Of a stretch of DNA of 64,000 bases, positions 12,540 to 23,690 are shown piece after piece. The stretch is from assembly GCA_018697195.1 (NCBI GenBank), contig CM031857.1:89860923-89924922 (forward strand), read 5' to 3'. Every line of letters starts with the position of its first letter. Within the stretch, counting starts at the first letter, position 1. The translations under genes and the position numbers were made by a program. The notes under the pieces are model-generated. The model did not search any database and had not been told where the DNA came from. It was given only the letters and a program-made list of their open reading frames with translations. This DNA comes from Certhia americana. Its lineage: Eukaryota; Chordata; Aves; Passeriformes; Certhiidae.

Positions 12540-13552
12540 CAGCATTGGAGCAGAGATAGACCAAATGAATGGCTGATGTCCAAATGGAGATGTGACCCCA
12601 TGTGGAGTTCCTTAGGTTCTTTACTGGGACCAGTACTGTTCAGTATCTTTATTAATGACCTAGACAGTGGGATTGAGTGCAACCTCGCAAATGTGCTGGT
12701 CACACATGTCAAATGGTGCCATTGATATATGCTTGAGAGAAGGTGTGCCATCCAGAGGAACCATGACAGGTTTAAGGAGTGGGTCCATGTGAACCTCATG
12801 AAGTTCAGCCTGGTCAGGTGCAAGGTTCTGCACCTCTGGCAAACACCACTATCACAACAGACTGGGTTAGAAATGGGCTGAGAACCACTCTGCCTAGAAG
12901 GACTTCAGGATACTGATGCATGGAAAGCTAGGCATGAGCGGACAATGTGCAGCCTGCAATTTCGGACGTGTGCTGGCCTGCATCCAAAGCAGCATGGCCA
13001 GCAGATTGAGGGAGATCATTGTACCCTACTTCACTCCCATCAGATCCCACTTTGAGTACTCCAGCTCTGGGCTACTCCATGCAAGAAAGATGTGGACCTG
13101 TTAGAAGGGGTCCAGAATAGTGCTGGAGTACTTCTCTTAGAAAGACTTCTCTTAGAGAGACTTGGGTTTGTTCAGCCTGGAGAAGTGAATGCTCCAGGGA
13201 GACCTTATTACAGCCCTCCAGTACCTAAAATGGGATTATAAGGAAGATGTATAGAGATTTTTTTTCACCACAGCCTGTAGTTACAGGACAAGGGGTAACA
13301 GGTTTTAAGTTGGAAGAGCATAAATTTAGATTAGATTTAAGGAAAAAATTCTTTACTGTGAGAGGTGACGAGGCACTGGAACAGGTTTCCCTGAGAAGTT
13401 GTGGATGCCCCATCCCTGGAAGTATTCAATGCCAGGTTGGATGGGACCTGGAGCAAACTGGTCAGTAGAAGGCAGCCACTGGCAGAGGGGTTGGAACTAG
13501 ATGATCTTTAAGTTCTCTTCCATCCCAAACCACTCTGTGATTTTGTGACTCC
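12540..13552 (+). mobile_element. CR1 LINE, partial ORF2 and 3' end, degenerate
   Basis: This is the longest CR1 copy in the window, about 1 kb, plus strand and 5'-truncated. It starts near 'GGCTGATGTCCAAATGGAGAT'. The reverse-transcriptase relic then reads LGPVLFSIFINDLDSGIECN (about 12618-12680), matching the LGP..FNIFINDLD motif of CR1 ORF2. A 'LMKFSLVRCKVLHLW' block follows (about 12797-12840), and 'VLACIQSSMASRLREIIVP' (about 12972-13027) matches the conserved region after the RT core. The FADD catalytic motif expected near 12700 is lost (it reads VLVTHV). Frameshifts and stops split the frame. The 3' part carries the usual 'TGGAAGTATTCAATGCCAGGTTGGATGGGA' and 'GATGATCTTTAAG..TTCC' blocks and ends near TCTGTGATTTTGTGA. 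A small duplication, CTTCTCTTAGA, occurs near 13130-13155. The copy is dead. Confidence 0.95.
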
Positions 13553-14729
13553 ACGACTAGAGAATGAGCACAGAAAATAGGATGTGGCAGACACAGCGAC
13601 AGACAGTGAAAAATAAATATTGTAAAGTGCATGTGTATGTGTTTCATGAGGTTACAGTAGTTCACACCTCTACCGTTGATTGTTTAAACATCTTGATGCA
13701 GTATGAAGATGCTACAAGGAAAATTGTATTTTTGTGCTGAAAGGTTTCTTTGGGTATAATGCTTCCAAATTGAATGCAGAATTGAATAAAAATGGAGTCA
13801 TTATCTTAGCTTTATTCCATCATAGCTTTGCTGGAGGAATTCCTTGATTTGCAGAAAAACTTATAGTGGAAAAATCGTTTGACGTTCATAACAAATATAG
13901 TCTCATCTTTAATAGATTGCTTATATTTTGCAATGGGTGTTCTTTTTCTGAACAATAATAGTAAATTCTTGACCTTATGTTGCAGATCCAGTTCTTTAAT
14001 AAATACAGGAATCTTTAGTTAATCTTTCTTAACTCCATAGAATCCTTCATAGAAAACAATAAGTATGAGTGCTTCCTTGTTGGGTGAGAAGTTAAAGCAC
14101 GACCAAAGGGACCCACTACCAACACGGCAGAACCAGGGGGTGATCACACACCTCCAGACTTGAGCACAGTGCTATTGTGGCACTTGATGCAGTCAAGCTC
14201 TTGTCATCATCCTCATGTTTGCAAGGAGCATGACAGACATTTCACATGAGTCCCACCTCCTTTGCTGTGTGCTATAGCTCTGTTTGGCTTATAGCCAAGT
14301 TTAGTTACTTTAGTTGCTGAAATTATTTTCCTGTTCTATTTCCTAGTATTAAGTTGCTGTAAAATTAACTGGAAAACTACTATTATGTACCCTGTTTCTT
14401 TCTTTTGTCTTCACATTCTGTTTTTTTTCCTTTTGTTTGCATATGTTTATTTTTCCTTTATTTTCTCTTCTATTGCATCTGTGTAGCTTTTGTTCTCAAT
14501 TTTCATGTCATTTGACATACGAGAGAAGCCAAATAAAATATTTCACTTTTCTGTTTCAAGTTAAAAAACAGTTTTTATGCTGAACAATAACTGTATTACA
14601 AAGAAGCCTGATGTGCCCTCAGTGCCATTACAATATGTTGAATAAAAGGTAATTTAATGGAAACAGCAGAGTATTTGAAAGTTCACTGCATGAAAATTGG
14701 ATTTTTGCCTTTTATTATTTACATTGCAC
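13553..14729. other. Unique AT-rich non-coding sequence
   Basis: No gene, RNA gene or recognisable repeat. T-rich stretches occur near 14400-14480, and unique sequence continues into the candidate regulatory block at 14730. Confidence 0.5.
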
Positions 14730-15000
14730 CTTATTCATATTTAAGGCCACAGGGATTATCATCCTTCTTAATGGCTTTATTTAATAAAGACTTTGCATTT
14801 CACAGTATAGGATCTAGCACAGGCTTCAATCTGTTATCAGGATTTCAATTAACTAGCTTTAGCTTCAGTTGACCTATAAATCCGATAAATGTATCTAAAT
14901 AATTAATTTGCTTTCACTGGCTGATAGTGGCTACTTTTAAATACAGCTGCAATGTACTTAGCTGATGAATGGTACAACAATGCTCATAACTTGCTTTTTT
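14730..15000. promoter_or_regulatory. Candidate conserved non-coding element
   Basis: Complex AT-rich sequence with homeodomain-type cores (CAATTAACTAG near 14847, AATAATTAATTTG near 14897) and few low-complexity runs until the T9 near 14996. The texture suggests an enhancer-type conserved element. This is inference without alignment. Confidence 0.3.
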
Positions 15001-16014
15001 TTTCCTTATGATTCTGAAGAATACATATGTCTATTAAAGCGACTGGCTGGGCCAGGACTGGTCTCTCAATTTGAAAGACCTTGTAGAGGGATTTCAATTA
15101 TGGCTGAGCACCATTGCAGCTGGGATGCAATTGCACCTTGAATTTTGGAAGGAGAGGCTAGGAACAAGTAGATATTGTGGATCTACACATCCCTTAACTG
15201 GACTGAATCATCCTCTGGCTGTGATTATGTATACTGTAAACCAAGGATTGGATGTAGTCGATTCCAGGGTTGAGGAGTGGTGATAAGTACAGGAGACTGA
15301 ATGAAATTCTGTTGCTCTTACATTTGGGTCTTCCCTTCCCCTAAGAAAAATCATACACCCATGTAACTTTGCAGTCAAGGTTGGGGGGGTTTGAGTCACA
15401 TTTAAATCTTGCTAAGCACACAAAACAAATAATGATGTTAATTTTTTACTGCACCCTTTTGGGTATTGAGAGGGACTGAAATTTAAGTGAGCATTATAAG
15501 CAGGCTTGAAAAGGGGTTCTTCAAAAGTACGGAGATACTATCTCCGGAGGGTCTATCACTTCCAATATTTCCTCCTGTAAATGCACTTTGCACACCAAAA
15601 TGTTGATACCCTGAAATATGAAATCAGCCTCATACCAAGCTCTGGGGACAAAACAAGTACCAAATAATTACTTCAGTGTGACTCATGCAGCATGAACGTG
15701 GATCCAGCCTGGATGCCCACTAAAGCTGCCACCCCTGCCCCAGAAGAGAGGAGCAGTCCATACCCTGAGCTGTGGAGCAGCCGTGCTGGCCACTCCGTGC
15801 TGCACCCTGGGGTGCTCAGCCATTCACCCAAGAGCAGTAGGATGACATACAGACTGGCAACTGTGGAAACGCACTGTTGATGTGAAATTCCTGGTCTTTT
15901 TGATGTTATTCCAGCTGGCTCACATCCTGAGGACCAAAGATTTGAGCCCTTCAGGGACCTGGAAAGACCAGGACACCAGTCGAATTTAAAATGTTTAAGT
16001 TTCAACACCTAAAG
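15001..16014. other. Unique non-coding sequence
   Basis: A small hairpin, CGGAGA/TCTCCG with a 5-nt loop, lies at 15530-15546. A GC-richer patch at 15690-15960 has open frames on both strands (up to 111 codons), none resembling a known protein. No repeat family is recognised. Confidence 0.5.
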
Positions 16015-16260
16015 CTTTAAAGATATTTTCTGCCTATCAATGCATGATTAACTGAGTGTATGTACTCAAAGAGAAATGTAATATTTATTAAACACAGTTA
16101 ATTTTGGCATTTGGTATGCAAAGATTATGCATTTTTCCCAGGAGTTATGTTAATTATTTCAGCATAATAACTTTAATTTTAAAAAGGTTTTTCGTTGCTA
16201 AAGGGAGGGTTATATGCGCATATGTACAAGGAGAACTTTAATTAAACTTCCTGTTCTCCA
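16015..16260. promoter_or_regulatory. Candidate conserved non-coding element with POU-like sites
   Basis: AT-rich complex block containing ATGCAAAG and ATTATGCAT (about 16117-16132), which resemble POU-domain sites. It also has TTAATTATTTCAGC near 16150 and the exact 12-bp palindrome ATATGCGCATAT (16212-16223). It looks like a developmental enhancer, but only comparative data would show this. Confidence 0.35.
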
Positions 16261-18161
16261 TTGTTTCAGGAGTTTAAAATGCATTTTCTCCTCTGTGAGT
16301 CGAAAAGACTGCTTAAATTTACAGGGCTCAAAGGGTTAATGTATGAAAATGAAGACATTCAAGGTTATGTTGCTGACAGCGCCATTGTGTTGTCAAAGGA
16401 AAAAGATGAAACACTGCCTCAATTTACTTCTCTTGCTAAATAGTTTTTTTTTCTGTATTGTTAGAAGAAATCATTCCATGTCTGGAAAAGATGGAAAACA
16501 TGGAAATTATGATGCTGCCTCTGCTGACTTTAATATAATTTTATTTTTAACTGAGAAATTGAAATGTGATCCTCATTTTTGGTGCCTACTGCAACAGATA
16601 AAATATGGGAAGTTCTCGTAATATTTGTCTGTACATCTGAACACTAGGAAACTGATGTTCTTACATACATATTCCAAGGAAAAATAGGGTATGTTCAGTA
16701 AGTTTGCAAAACCTTAATCAGTTGGTACCTTTAATTTAGCCATGGTATAGGAGATTATTGCCAGTGTTAGAGAATTTATGAATAAACTGAAGCGGAGGGT
16801 TCTTCTAGGTTCCTACAAGTTCTTCTGAAAACTTCTATGAATTTGAATTGAAAAGGAGAAACCCTAAAAAAATAAACAATCCATTTCTTCCCTCTTAACA
16901 GATGTTGTTTATAAGACAGTTCTAATAAAAATACACCTGCTGTAAATCAGTACTTGTCCAGAGTAAGCTCCAGCCATGGACTACAACAGCCCTCCAGAGA
17001 ACCCAGAAGGAACACCAAGGTAGCTTCTCTCCTTGAAACCTATGAACAAGAGGCTGTAATCATTCACTGGGAGATGTTCACTTGTGGCTGCACCGCCCTC
17101 TCCTGTTGAAATTCTCCCAGAAAAGTCAGGAGGGAATAAACGCCTCTGATGCTGCAGCTGTCACAGGTTTCCTCTGGTGGTGCTCTTGATGGGGTTGTCA
17201 CCTGTCCTTCTGAAAGACTTAGCATTTGCCACCCAGATGTTATTTGCTGAACCAGTAGCCCTTAAATATCATGTACGTCAGCAGTACAGGTCAGAGGAGC
17301 AACATCACTGGAAACTGCTCATTTGCTAACCACCATCTGGCAAAGCAGCTCCTGTAACAACAAGAAAAGCAAATAAAGAAGAATATAAATGTTTTGATTC
17401 AAGAGTTGTGTTTTCCTTTGAAGGTTGATAGCAAGGGGTCAGTCTATTAAGAAGGAAACTTTGGTCCCACTTCAATTCACTGCCTCAGTGAACCTTTGTT
17501 TTGTTCTTTTATTTCAATATAAACATTGCTATTTTTACCTTAAAAATAACAAATGTTACTGTTAGAAAATTGTCTGCTTAGACAAACATTCATCTGTAGC
17601 TAGTAGGAGCACTACTGCTCCTTCTTTATAGTGCTCACACATCTTTCTCTTGGGTGTTTGTGATCAATCTGTTTTTCTGCTATTTCCCAGTGGAAAGGCC
17701 CTGGCTCATTTCTTTCTAGTGAATCATATTTTGATTGTCTCATTTCCTACTGAAGTGAGTAAAGTTGATTTGGGCATACACAGACTGTAACTTCTACATG
17801 TACTTCTGCTAAGCTGCAATGCATATTAATAATATTTCTAAAATTATCTTCTACTATGAACTCATTTAATGCACTAAAGCCTTCTAAATTAGTTCAGAAT
17901 AAATGATAGGGTTATCCACATTCAATACTTCTTACCAGGTGGAGGCAGCATGCCCTGGGATTTTAGCCCAGGTTGTGGGCCAGGGGACCAGGACTCCCAG
18001 GTGCATTGAGAAACAAACACACTTGGTAGGATGAAAACAGCCCAAAGGGTCCTTAACAGGTACTTGTAAAGAAGTAGTGAAACAGGGCTTACATTCCTCA
18101 TGGGCTATGTAAAATAGTCTGGGTCTGAATATGAGGACTGTGTCCCTGCACATTGCTGGTA
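16261..18161. other. Unique non-coding sequence
   Basis: No gene seen. Two short overlapping frames at 16261-16621 (60 and 92 codons) show no similarity to known families. The stretch 16970-17390 is less AT-rich but matches no repeat I recognise. Confidence 0.5.
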
Positions 18162-18240
18162 GATCACAGTCATGGAGTGTTTGACAGGGACCTCTGGAGG
18201 GAATCTAATCCAACTCCCCATCTCCCCTGCCACCAGCCGG
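18162..18240 (-). mobile_element. CR1 LINE, short 3' end fragment
   Basis: Reads as the reverse complement of a CR1 3' end: a degenerate 'ATCACAGTCATGGAGTGTTTG' start, then 'GGGACCTCTGGAGGGAATCTAATCCAACTCCCC', which matches 'GGGACCTCTGGAGATCATCTAGTCCAACCCCC' of minus-oriented CR1 ends. It is about 80 bp, heavily truncated and diverged. Confidence 0.65.
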
Positions 18241-18439
18241 AAAGGAACATGAACAGAGGTACTGAACAGCACAGGAACACAACAGAGACTGTGCCAGGTC
18301 ATGGCAGTGAAGATAGTAGATTTAGAAGTAAGCAGTCCTTAAAACTATAAACCCATTGTTTTTGCATTGTTAGGCTCCCTCTTCGTTAATCTTTAAAAGA
18401 TGCTTTTGGTTGGTTTCTTAATTAGGTGTGTTTTAATGT
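18241..18439. other. Unique non-coding sequence
   Basis: Short unique stretch after the CR1 end. Nothing recognisable. Confidence 0.5.
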
Positions 18440-18740
18440 TCATATCTGTGCCATCAGCAATTGGAAGTGAGTTGGAAGGTGCAGCTGCTTCAGCCACTTA
18501 GATGTGAGATTCTTGCTTTCCTTCAGACTTTGGAAATTGTCACCTGTCCTGAAAATTTATAGCTTGTCTTTGCTTTGGTGGCTGCTGTGAGTTAATCTGA
18601 AGTATTTATAGCTATTATAATTGTTTGACAAACAGGTTCAGCCTAATAAGAGAGAAATCAGCAGAGCAGATTAGTAGCAGGGAGTCCTTTGTTTAACTTG
18701 GCAAGGCTCATCACAAGCCATCAAAGCAAGCAGTCACTTT
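18440..18740. promoter_or_regulatory. Candidate conserved non-coding element
   Basis: Complex sequence free of homopolymers, with TATTTATAGCTATTATAATTG near 18602 and a purine-rich segment 'AATAAGAGAGAAATCAGCAGAGCAGATTAG' near 18644. The texture is like a conserved enhancer. Inference only. Confidence 0.28.
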
Positions 18741-19439
18741 TTCAGTAGTATTGAATGGATGAATATTATAAACAAAGAGGTCACCAAGTCTTACAGTCTA
18801 GTTTTCCTAAGAAACAGAAGGGCATGCCAAACAGCTTTAGGACTAGAATATAGGTATTTTATGTATTCAAAGCATATGGAGTTCATAACTACTGTTCCCT
18901 TTGGTATTGGTGAGTTTTCTAAAAATACAGGAAGGAAACAGGTTTTGAAGGAGCCCAGACATGACATGCAGCCCATCTGTTTTTCTGAACCATTTCTCTA
19001 AATTAATTCCATTGCTTCCCAAGTAGAGTTGATAATAGGATGTTGAAAACAAGAGTATTTTTTAAGAACTGATTTTGAAAGGAGTTCTCAGTGGCCTGTT
19101 AGAGGTGCAGGTATTCTGACCATTATTCCCCATTCCCAAGTGAGGTGTTCACTTAAGGCCCTAGTTCAACAGAAGCTTTTAAAAGCATGTTTGTGTTAAT
19201 CTCTATTGCTACAGTTTTGCCTGTGGTTAACTCTAGTAGTGTGTTCTCAGTTAAACATGTTTCTGATGTGTCCTCTGCAGAAATAAAGGGCTGACTTGAG
19301 GTTAGGGATAATTTCCTCAAAGTAGCTGCTGAGCTCTCTTCAGGCTGTACCTGTCTGCATCTATTTAGCACAAGGCAAGGCAATGACTTACATCCTCTTA
19401 TCAGGAATTGTTTAAGAAAACGGCTGAAATCTTCCACTT
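18741..19439. other. Unique non-coding sequence
   Basis: Frames of 60-94 codons on both strands with no recognisable product. No repeat family is seen. Confidence 0.5.
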
Positions 19440-19630
19440 GGTTAATTCATAAGAGAAGAGCTGAAGGAGCTATGCAAAAAGCAGGACTATAAAATGTAGT
19501 TTTAGGGTTACTGCTCTTTGTCAGCTGTTGCAGGGACAATGAGCTTTGCGAGTGTCATAGGCATCTTTAATTATATATGGCCTACTTCCTGAAATATTCA
19601 TAAGAAAAGGAGATATGAAGTGACAATTCT
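19440..19630. promoter_or_regulatory. Candidate conserved non-coding element
   Basis: Dense, non-repetitive block with 'GAAGGAGCTATGCAAAAAGC', 'GCATCTTTAATTATATATGG' and 'CCTGAAATATTCATAAG'. It looks like an AT-rich conserved element. No alignment is available. Confidence 0.27.
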
Positions 19631-19846
19631 GGTTGGAAAGTATAAAGGTTATTCTTAAGTATCAACAAGGTGATTTCCCCTACCAGGTTCTCCATGTAGC
19701 AAAATAACTGAATTGTGTTTACAGGAAAAAAAAGTCAAAGCTGTTCTTTCACCCATGCATCTTTCACCCGTGCCTTCCTTGTCATCCCACAATAATGATT
19801 GGTATAGATGTGTCTGAAAGTCCTAAGCACTTCAGGTGTGAAAAAA

Positions 19847-19872
19847 TTCTGGCTCCTGATGAGGAGCCAGGG
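19847..19872. other. Small GC-rich stem-loop
   Basis: CTGGCTCCT (19849-19857) pairs perfectly with AGGAGCCAG (19862-19870) around the 4-nt loop GATG. Two further T-G pairs are possible outside. A T-run to make it a terminator is absent, and this is not bacterial DNA. Function is unknown. Confidence 0.7.
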
Positions 19873-22800
19873 AGTGAAGACAGTGATTTATAGGACAACA
19901 TAAGCATTTCAGAATTCAGAAGCAAGTATACTCTTCAGTTTTAGATTTGATGAGTCCTGTGAGCCCTGCAGGACTGGTGAGCCCTGTAAACCATATGGTT
20001 AGCAAGTTGTACAAATTCCAGTCTGAAGCAAATGTAAAAACAGAAGAACTAGTTTTAGCACTCTGTTTTTTACTGCCTGTGCTTACATTAGGGTTGTGTT
20101 AGAAATAGGAACACTAAACTTTTACAGCTGGCAACAGGTGAAGGAGGATGAACAGAAGGACTGTGTTCTGGATGTGCAAGATGCAGATTATGGGACATAA
20201 AGGTGGTGCTGTTTTAACAACATAACTCATTTAAGTGTGTAACCCCCTACGGGCAGTTGTCAGTCATTTTTGCACACTCAAGACTGCCACTGACTCAGCA
20301 CGTGTCCCACTCCCAGCCCCTCACTCTGCTGGTCACACATCTGTGCTGGAAGGGGAGGAAGGGTGAACTAAACAACTGCAGTGTCATCCTAGTCCCCCCC
20401 ATCTCTGGGGAGTGCCTTTCACTGAATTTCATTTCTCATCTTTTATGCAAGCAGGGAACAACCTCTCTGCACTACCAGCCTGTGCTGCACACTACCTGTT
20501 CAGATGTGGCAGCATTTGCTTGAACCACTGCTGCCCTGTCCCCTGCTATCTCTGCAGGTTGCTAATGTGTTTCTCTGTCCCTGACACTGGCTCAGCTATA
20601 TGTGACCCTGCAGTGCTTCCTCCCTGTCTACTCAGTTATGTTGTTCACTGCAGGTGCCCTGATTCACAGACACATTTAGCTGCAGTCGTACCAAGCCTCA
20701 TTTGGCCATTTTGAATGGTATTTCAAGCCAGTTCATGGTCATTTTTAGGAAAAGATCCCAAACTTAAGCCTTGCTTTAGCCAGATGACTTGCTTGGAAAT
20801 TTACTTGCAGGATGCCCAGTGTTTGCTAATTCTACCTAGTGGCTGCTGTTGTCTTACCAGCACGTACCTTGGGGCATGTGGTGCTTTGGATGGTGTTAGA
20901 GACCACTGCTTCCTCAGGGGTGACACACCGTGACCCAGCAGGACCCTGATCACTTTTGGTGTCTCCTACTAATTCACGTGACCCTCCTAAAAGTGAGGTA
21001 AGGTAGTAGAGCACTCTTGGCCTATGCTTGTCAACACTATATACATGAATGGAACCACGTAGTCGTTGCCTTCAGCCTTCTCTTATGGGAGACAACTACG
21101 ACAAAAAAGTCGTTCTGGAAAGGTCCACAAACTGCCTGTCTCCTGATGGCCTGATTCAGCAGAGGTTACAAGTCACTTACCAGCATTTTTTTATTAAATG
21201 TAAGATCAAAACTCAAAGGAAACAGTAGGAGCAGGATGAGCCCTGCTAGTGTTCCTAAATCCCTAGGACTGAATGGAAAAATCCAGTACAATATACCCAG
21301 ATATCCAGAGAAACATCTCCCCCAGCTGGGACTCCATTTGACATGAGCATGGGAACATAGTATGTCAGCCCAGCATGTGAGTGGTTTTAGTGCTAGAGTG
21401 TGCTGAGCTGTGCTCTGCCCAGCTCCATAGCTCCAGCTGTGGAAATCTGGACACTGCAAAACCTGTATTTTAAAATTTTCACAAGCTGGCATTTTGAGAG
21501 CTGCCTCCTCCCATGACTTGGAAGAGCAGCTGATTCCCAGCAAGCCTCAACACGTGACTAGTCAAATTGCTGCTTACACATTTTCAGCCCTTAGAGTTCT
21601 GTATGAGGTCAAACTGCTCAACTGGGCACTTCCTCCTGCACCTCCCCCGGGCCTCATTTTAGGTAAGTCCTTACTGGCATGAAGAACTGCAGAAGTAGTC
21701 TCAGGAAAAGAGCAATTCTGAGCATGGGTCCTGCCCGGCTGCATGGGATGTAAGCACTTGGTTACAGCTCTTAATTAAAGCCTAAATGATGATGGACCAT
21801 AAGGGGTTTTTACTCTCTTGGGATTTTAAAATTTTGTTTTTAATGACAAGGACAATAGGAAATGATTGCCAGTAGTCCACATCAACAAAGTCTGGAACAG
21901 ATGATAGGGACAAGCTGCTAGATCTCTAATTTGTCCTTGATCTCAGCAGTGCTCCAGGCATCCAGTAATGTAGCAGTCAACGTATTAGGTGTTGTCTGAT
22001 CAGAAAAATGTGAAGGAGTTATCCCAAATTCCTTCTGAATATTCTTCAGAATATTCTTCTGCCTGTTTTATGTTGGTTTAAGTATATATGTGCATATATA
22101 GGGACAATATAGTTGAAATATTTTTTAAAGATTTAAATTTAAAGGCTGTTTCATTTGTATAGATACGTTTAAGAGAATGGAGGCTGATGTTATTTTCAGG
22201 TAAATGGGGTGCTCTGCTGTTGTTGGTAGCAGGTAGTTTGGCAAGGGGTAAAGGGCTTTTAATTTTGTGACCACAGCTGTGCTTCATAGAGAAGTCAGGA
22301 TGAGTTGTGGAGCCAGAAAAGATTGTGATCTTTCTATATGCTTGTTCAGTGGTGAGTGTTTAACATTTATGCTGGTAAGTAAATCTCTCTTACAAAAAGC
22401 AAGCTTTAAAGGAAAAAGAAAGTCTATCTGTTTTCAGCCTCAGACCTGGCAGCACTTTGGTTTTCATTACTATTTATCTGCAGGCACCATTCTCTGTAAG
22501 AAATCCCAGTTTCTCTCACACCTGGCGACACATTTTGCAGTCAGGAGTCTGTAGGATGTGTGTGTTTTAAAAAATTATGTGTATTGAAGTTTTACGGTAA
22601 AAGCATCACGTGCTACATTTTAGATCTGTCAACCAAGGGGAAAAACATTAAAAAAGAAGGAAGGAAGGAAGAAAAAATTACATCAGAGATGAATAATTTT
22701 TATACTCGATTGTTTCACAGTAAAATGTAGTACAGCAAGTGTGCGTAATTTACCTCTTCTTGTTGACTCCCTTTGCAGAACTGTATCTGAATCATTTCCT

Positions 22801-23154
22801 GTTAGTGAATAAAATCAAGAGGTTTTCAGGGTTGTTTAGTCTGGGCAACTGGGAGTTGGTGTAGCTAATGTGTTCCAGGAGGTTAACCACTGTGAACTCT
22901 CTTGTCTGAGCTGTTTCCCTTTTTTGGGTGGTTTTCTATCCATACAATTGCCTTTCAGGTAGCAAGTTATCAGCAGTCTCGCCTGTAATGTGAAAGAAAT
23001 GAATCTGTGGCGATGTAAAATCTCAAAAACATGTATTGTCTGTCTCTGCTATAGACAGGGAGGGGGTGAAGGAGAGAGACTCTTCTACAGCAATGACTTA
23101 TTCCCAGAATAAAGACATTCATGCTTTATGTGCAGTAGTTTTTGAAAGCCTCAT
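19873..23154. other. Unique non-coding sequence, mixed composition
   Basis: The stretch 20250-20720 is pyrimidine-rich with several overlapping frames (up to 100 codons), and 21166-21543 holds a minus-strand frame of 125 codons. Neither resembles a known family. Minor items are a palindromic TATATATG-TG-CATATATA at 22083-22100, a 12-bp tandem GAATATTCTTCA/GAATATTCTTCT near 22036-22059, and a (GAAG)4 run at 22656-22671. Confidence 0.5.
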
Positions 23155-23450
23155 TTTCTATTCACATGAAATCATGGTAACAAGCGGGCTATTTATCTGT
23201 GATTCACATCTTTAACTCGTGGGAATGTGTTTCCTCTGAGGCATTTTAATGGAAATTTTTATTTACAGATAGAATCCAAAAATGAATAGGAATTTTAGGT
23301 GATGCCAACAATGGGGAGTAATTAATACAGACTCCTTCTGACCTCTGTGGTGCTGTTACTGTGGAAAACTGGGCACAAGCAGTGTGACTTTATGCTTTCA
23401 GAGCCATTTGGAACGGGTGATTACACGGTTTGCATTTGGATCCTGGTGTC
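23155..23450. promoter_or_regulatory. Candidate conserved non-coding element
   Basis: Complex block with 'ATGGAAATTTTTATTTACAG', 'GGAGTAATTAATACAG' and 'GGTGATTACACGGTTTGC', free of low-complexity DNA. Its texture suggests conservation. Short open frames overlap its right part (23347-23716), but they lack similarity to proteins I know. Confidence 0.3.
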
Positions 23451-23646
23451 AAGATCCTCAGGTCAGAGGGTTTCTTCAACAGAGCTGTTTCTGTGGCATC
23501 AAGTCGCTAATCACGAGCAGGATGCCTGCAGGCGATTGCTGCTGGCAGTGCTTTCTTCAGCATTTAACCTGGGCGGTTTGGAACACCAGTGCTTCTTGTA
23601 CTTTTTTTAGTAGCTACATTTGTGAGCTTTTCATTGATTTCCACCC

Positions 23647-23690
23647 TCCTTCTTTTTCTTTTTTTTTTTTTTTTTTTTCCTTTTCTTTTA
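23647..23690. repeat. Polypyrimidine tract with T20 core
   Basis: CTTCTTTTTC leads into T20 at 23659-23678, followed by CCTTTTCTTTTA. It could be a branch-point-type polypyrimidine stretch, but no AG plus exon follows, so it is called simple low-complexity sequence. Confidence 0.9.
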
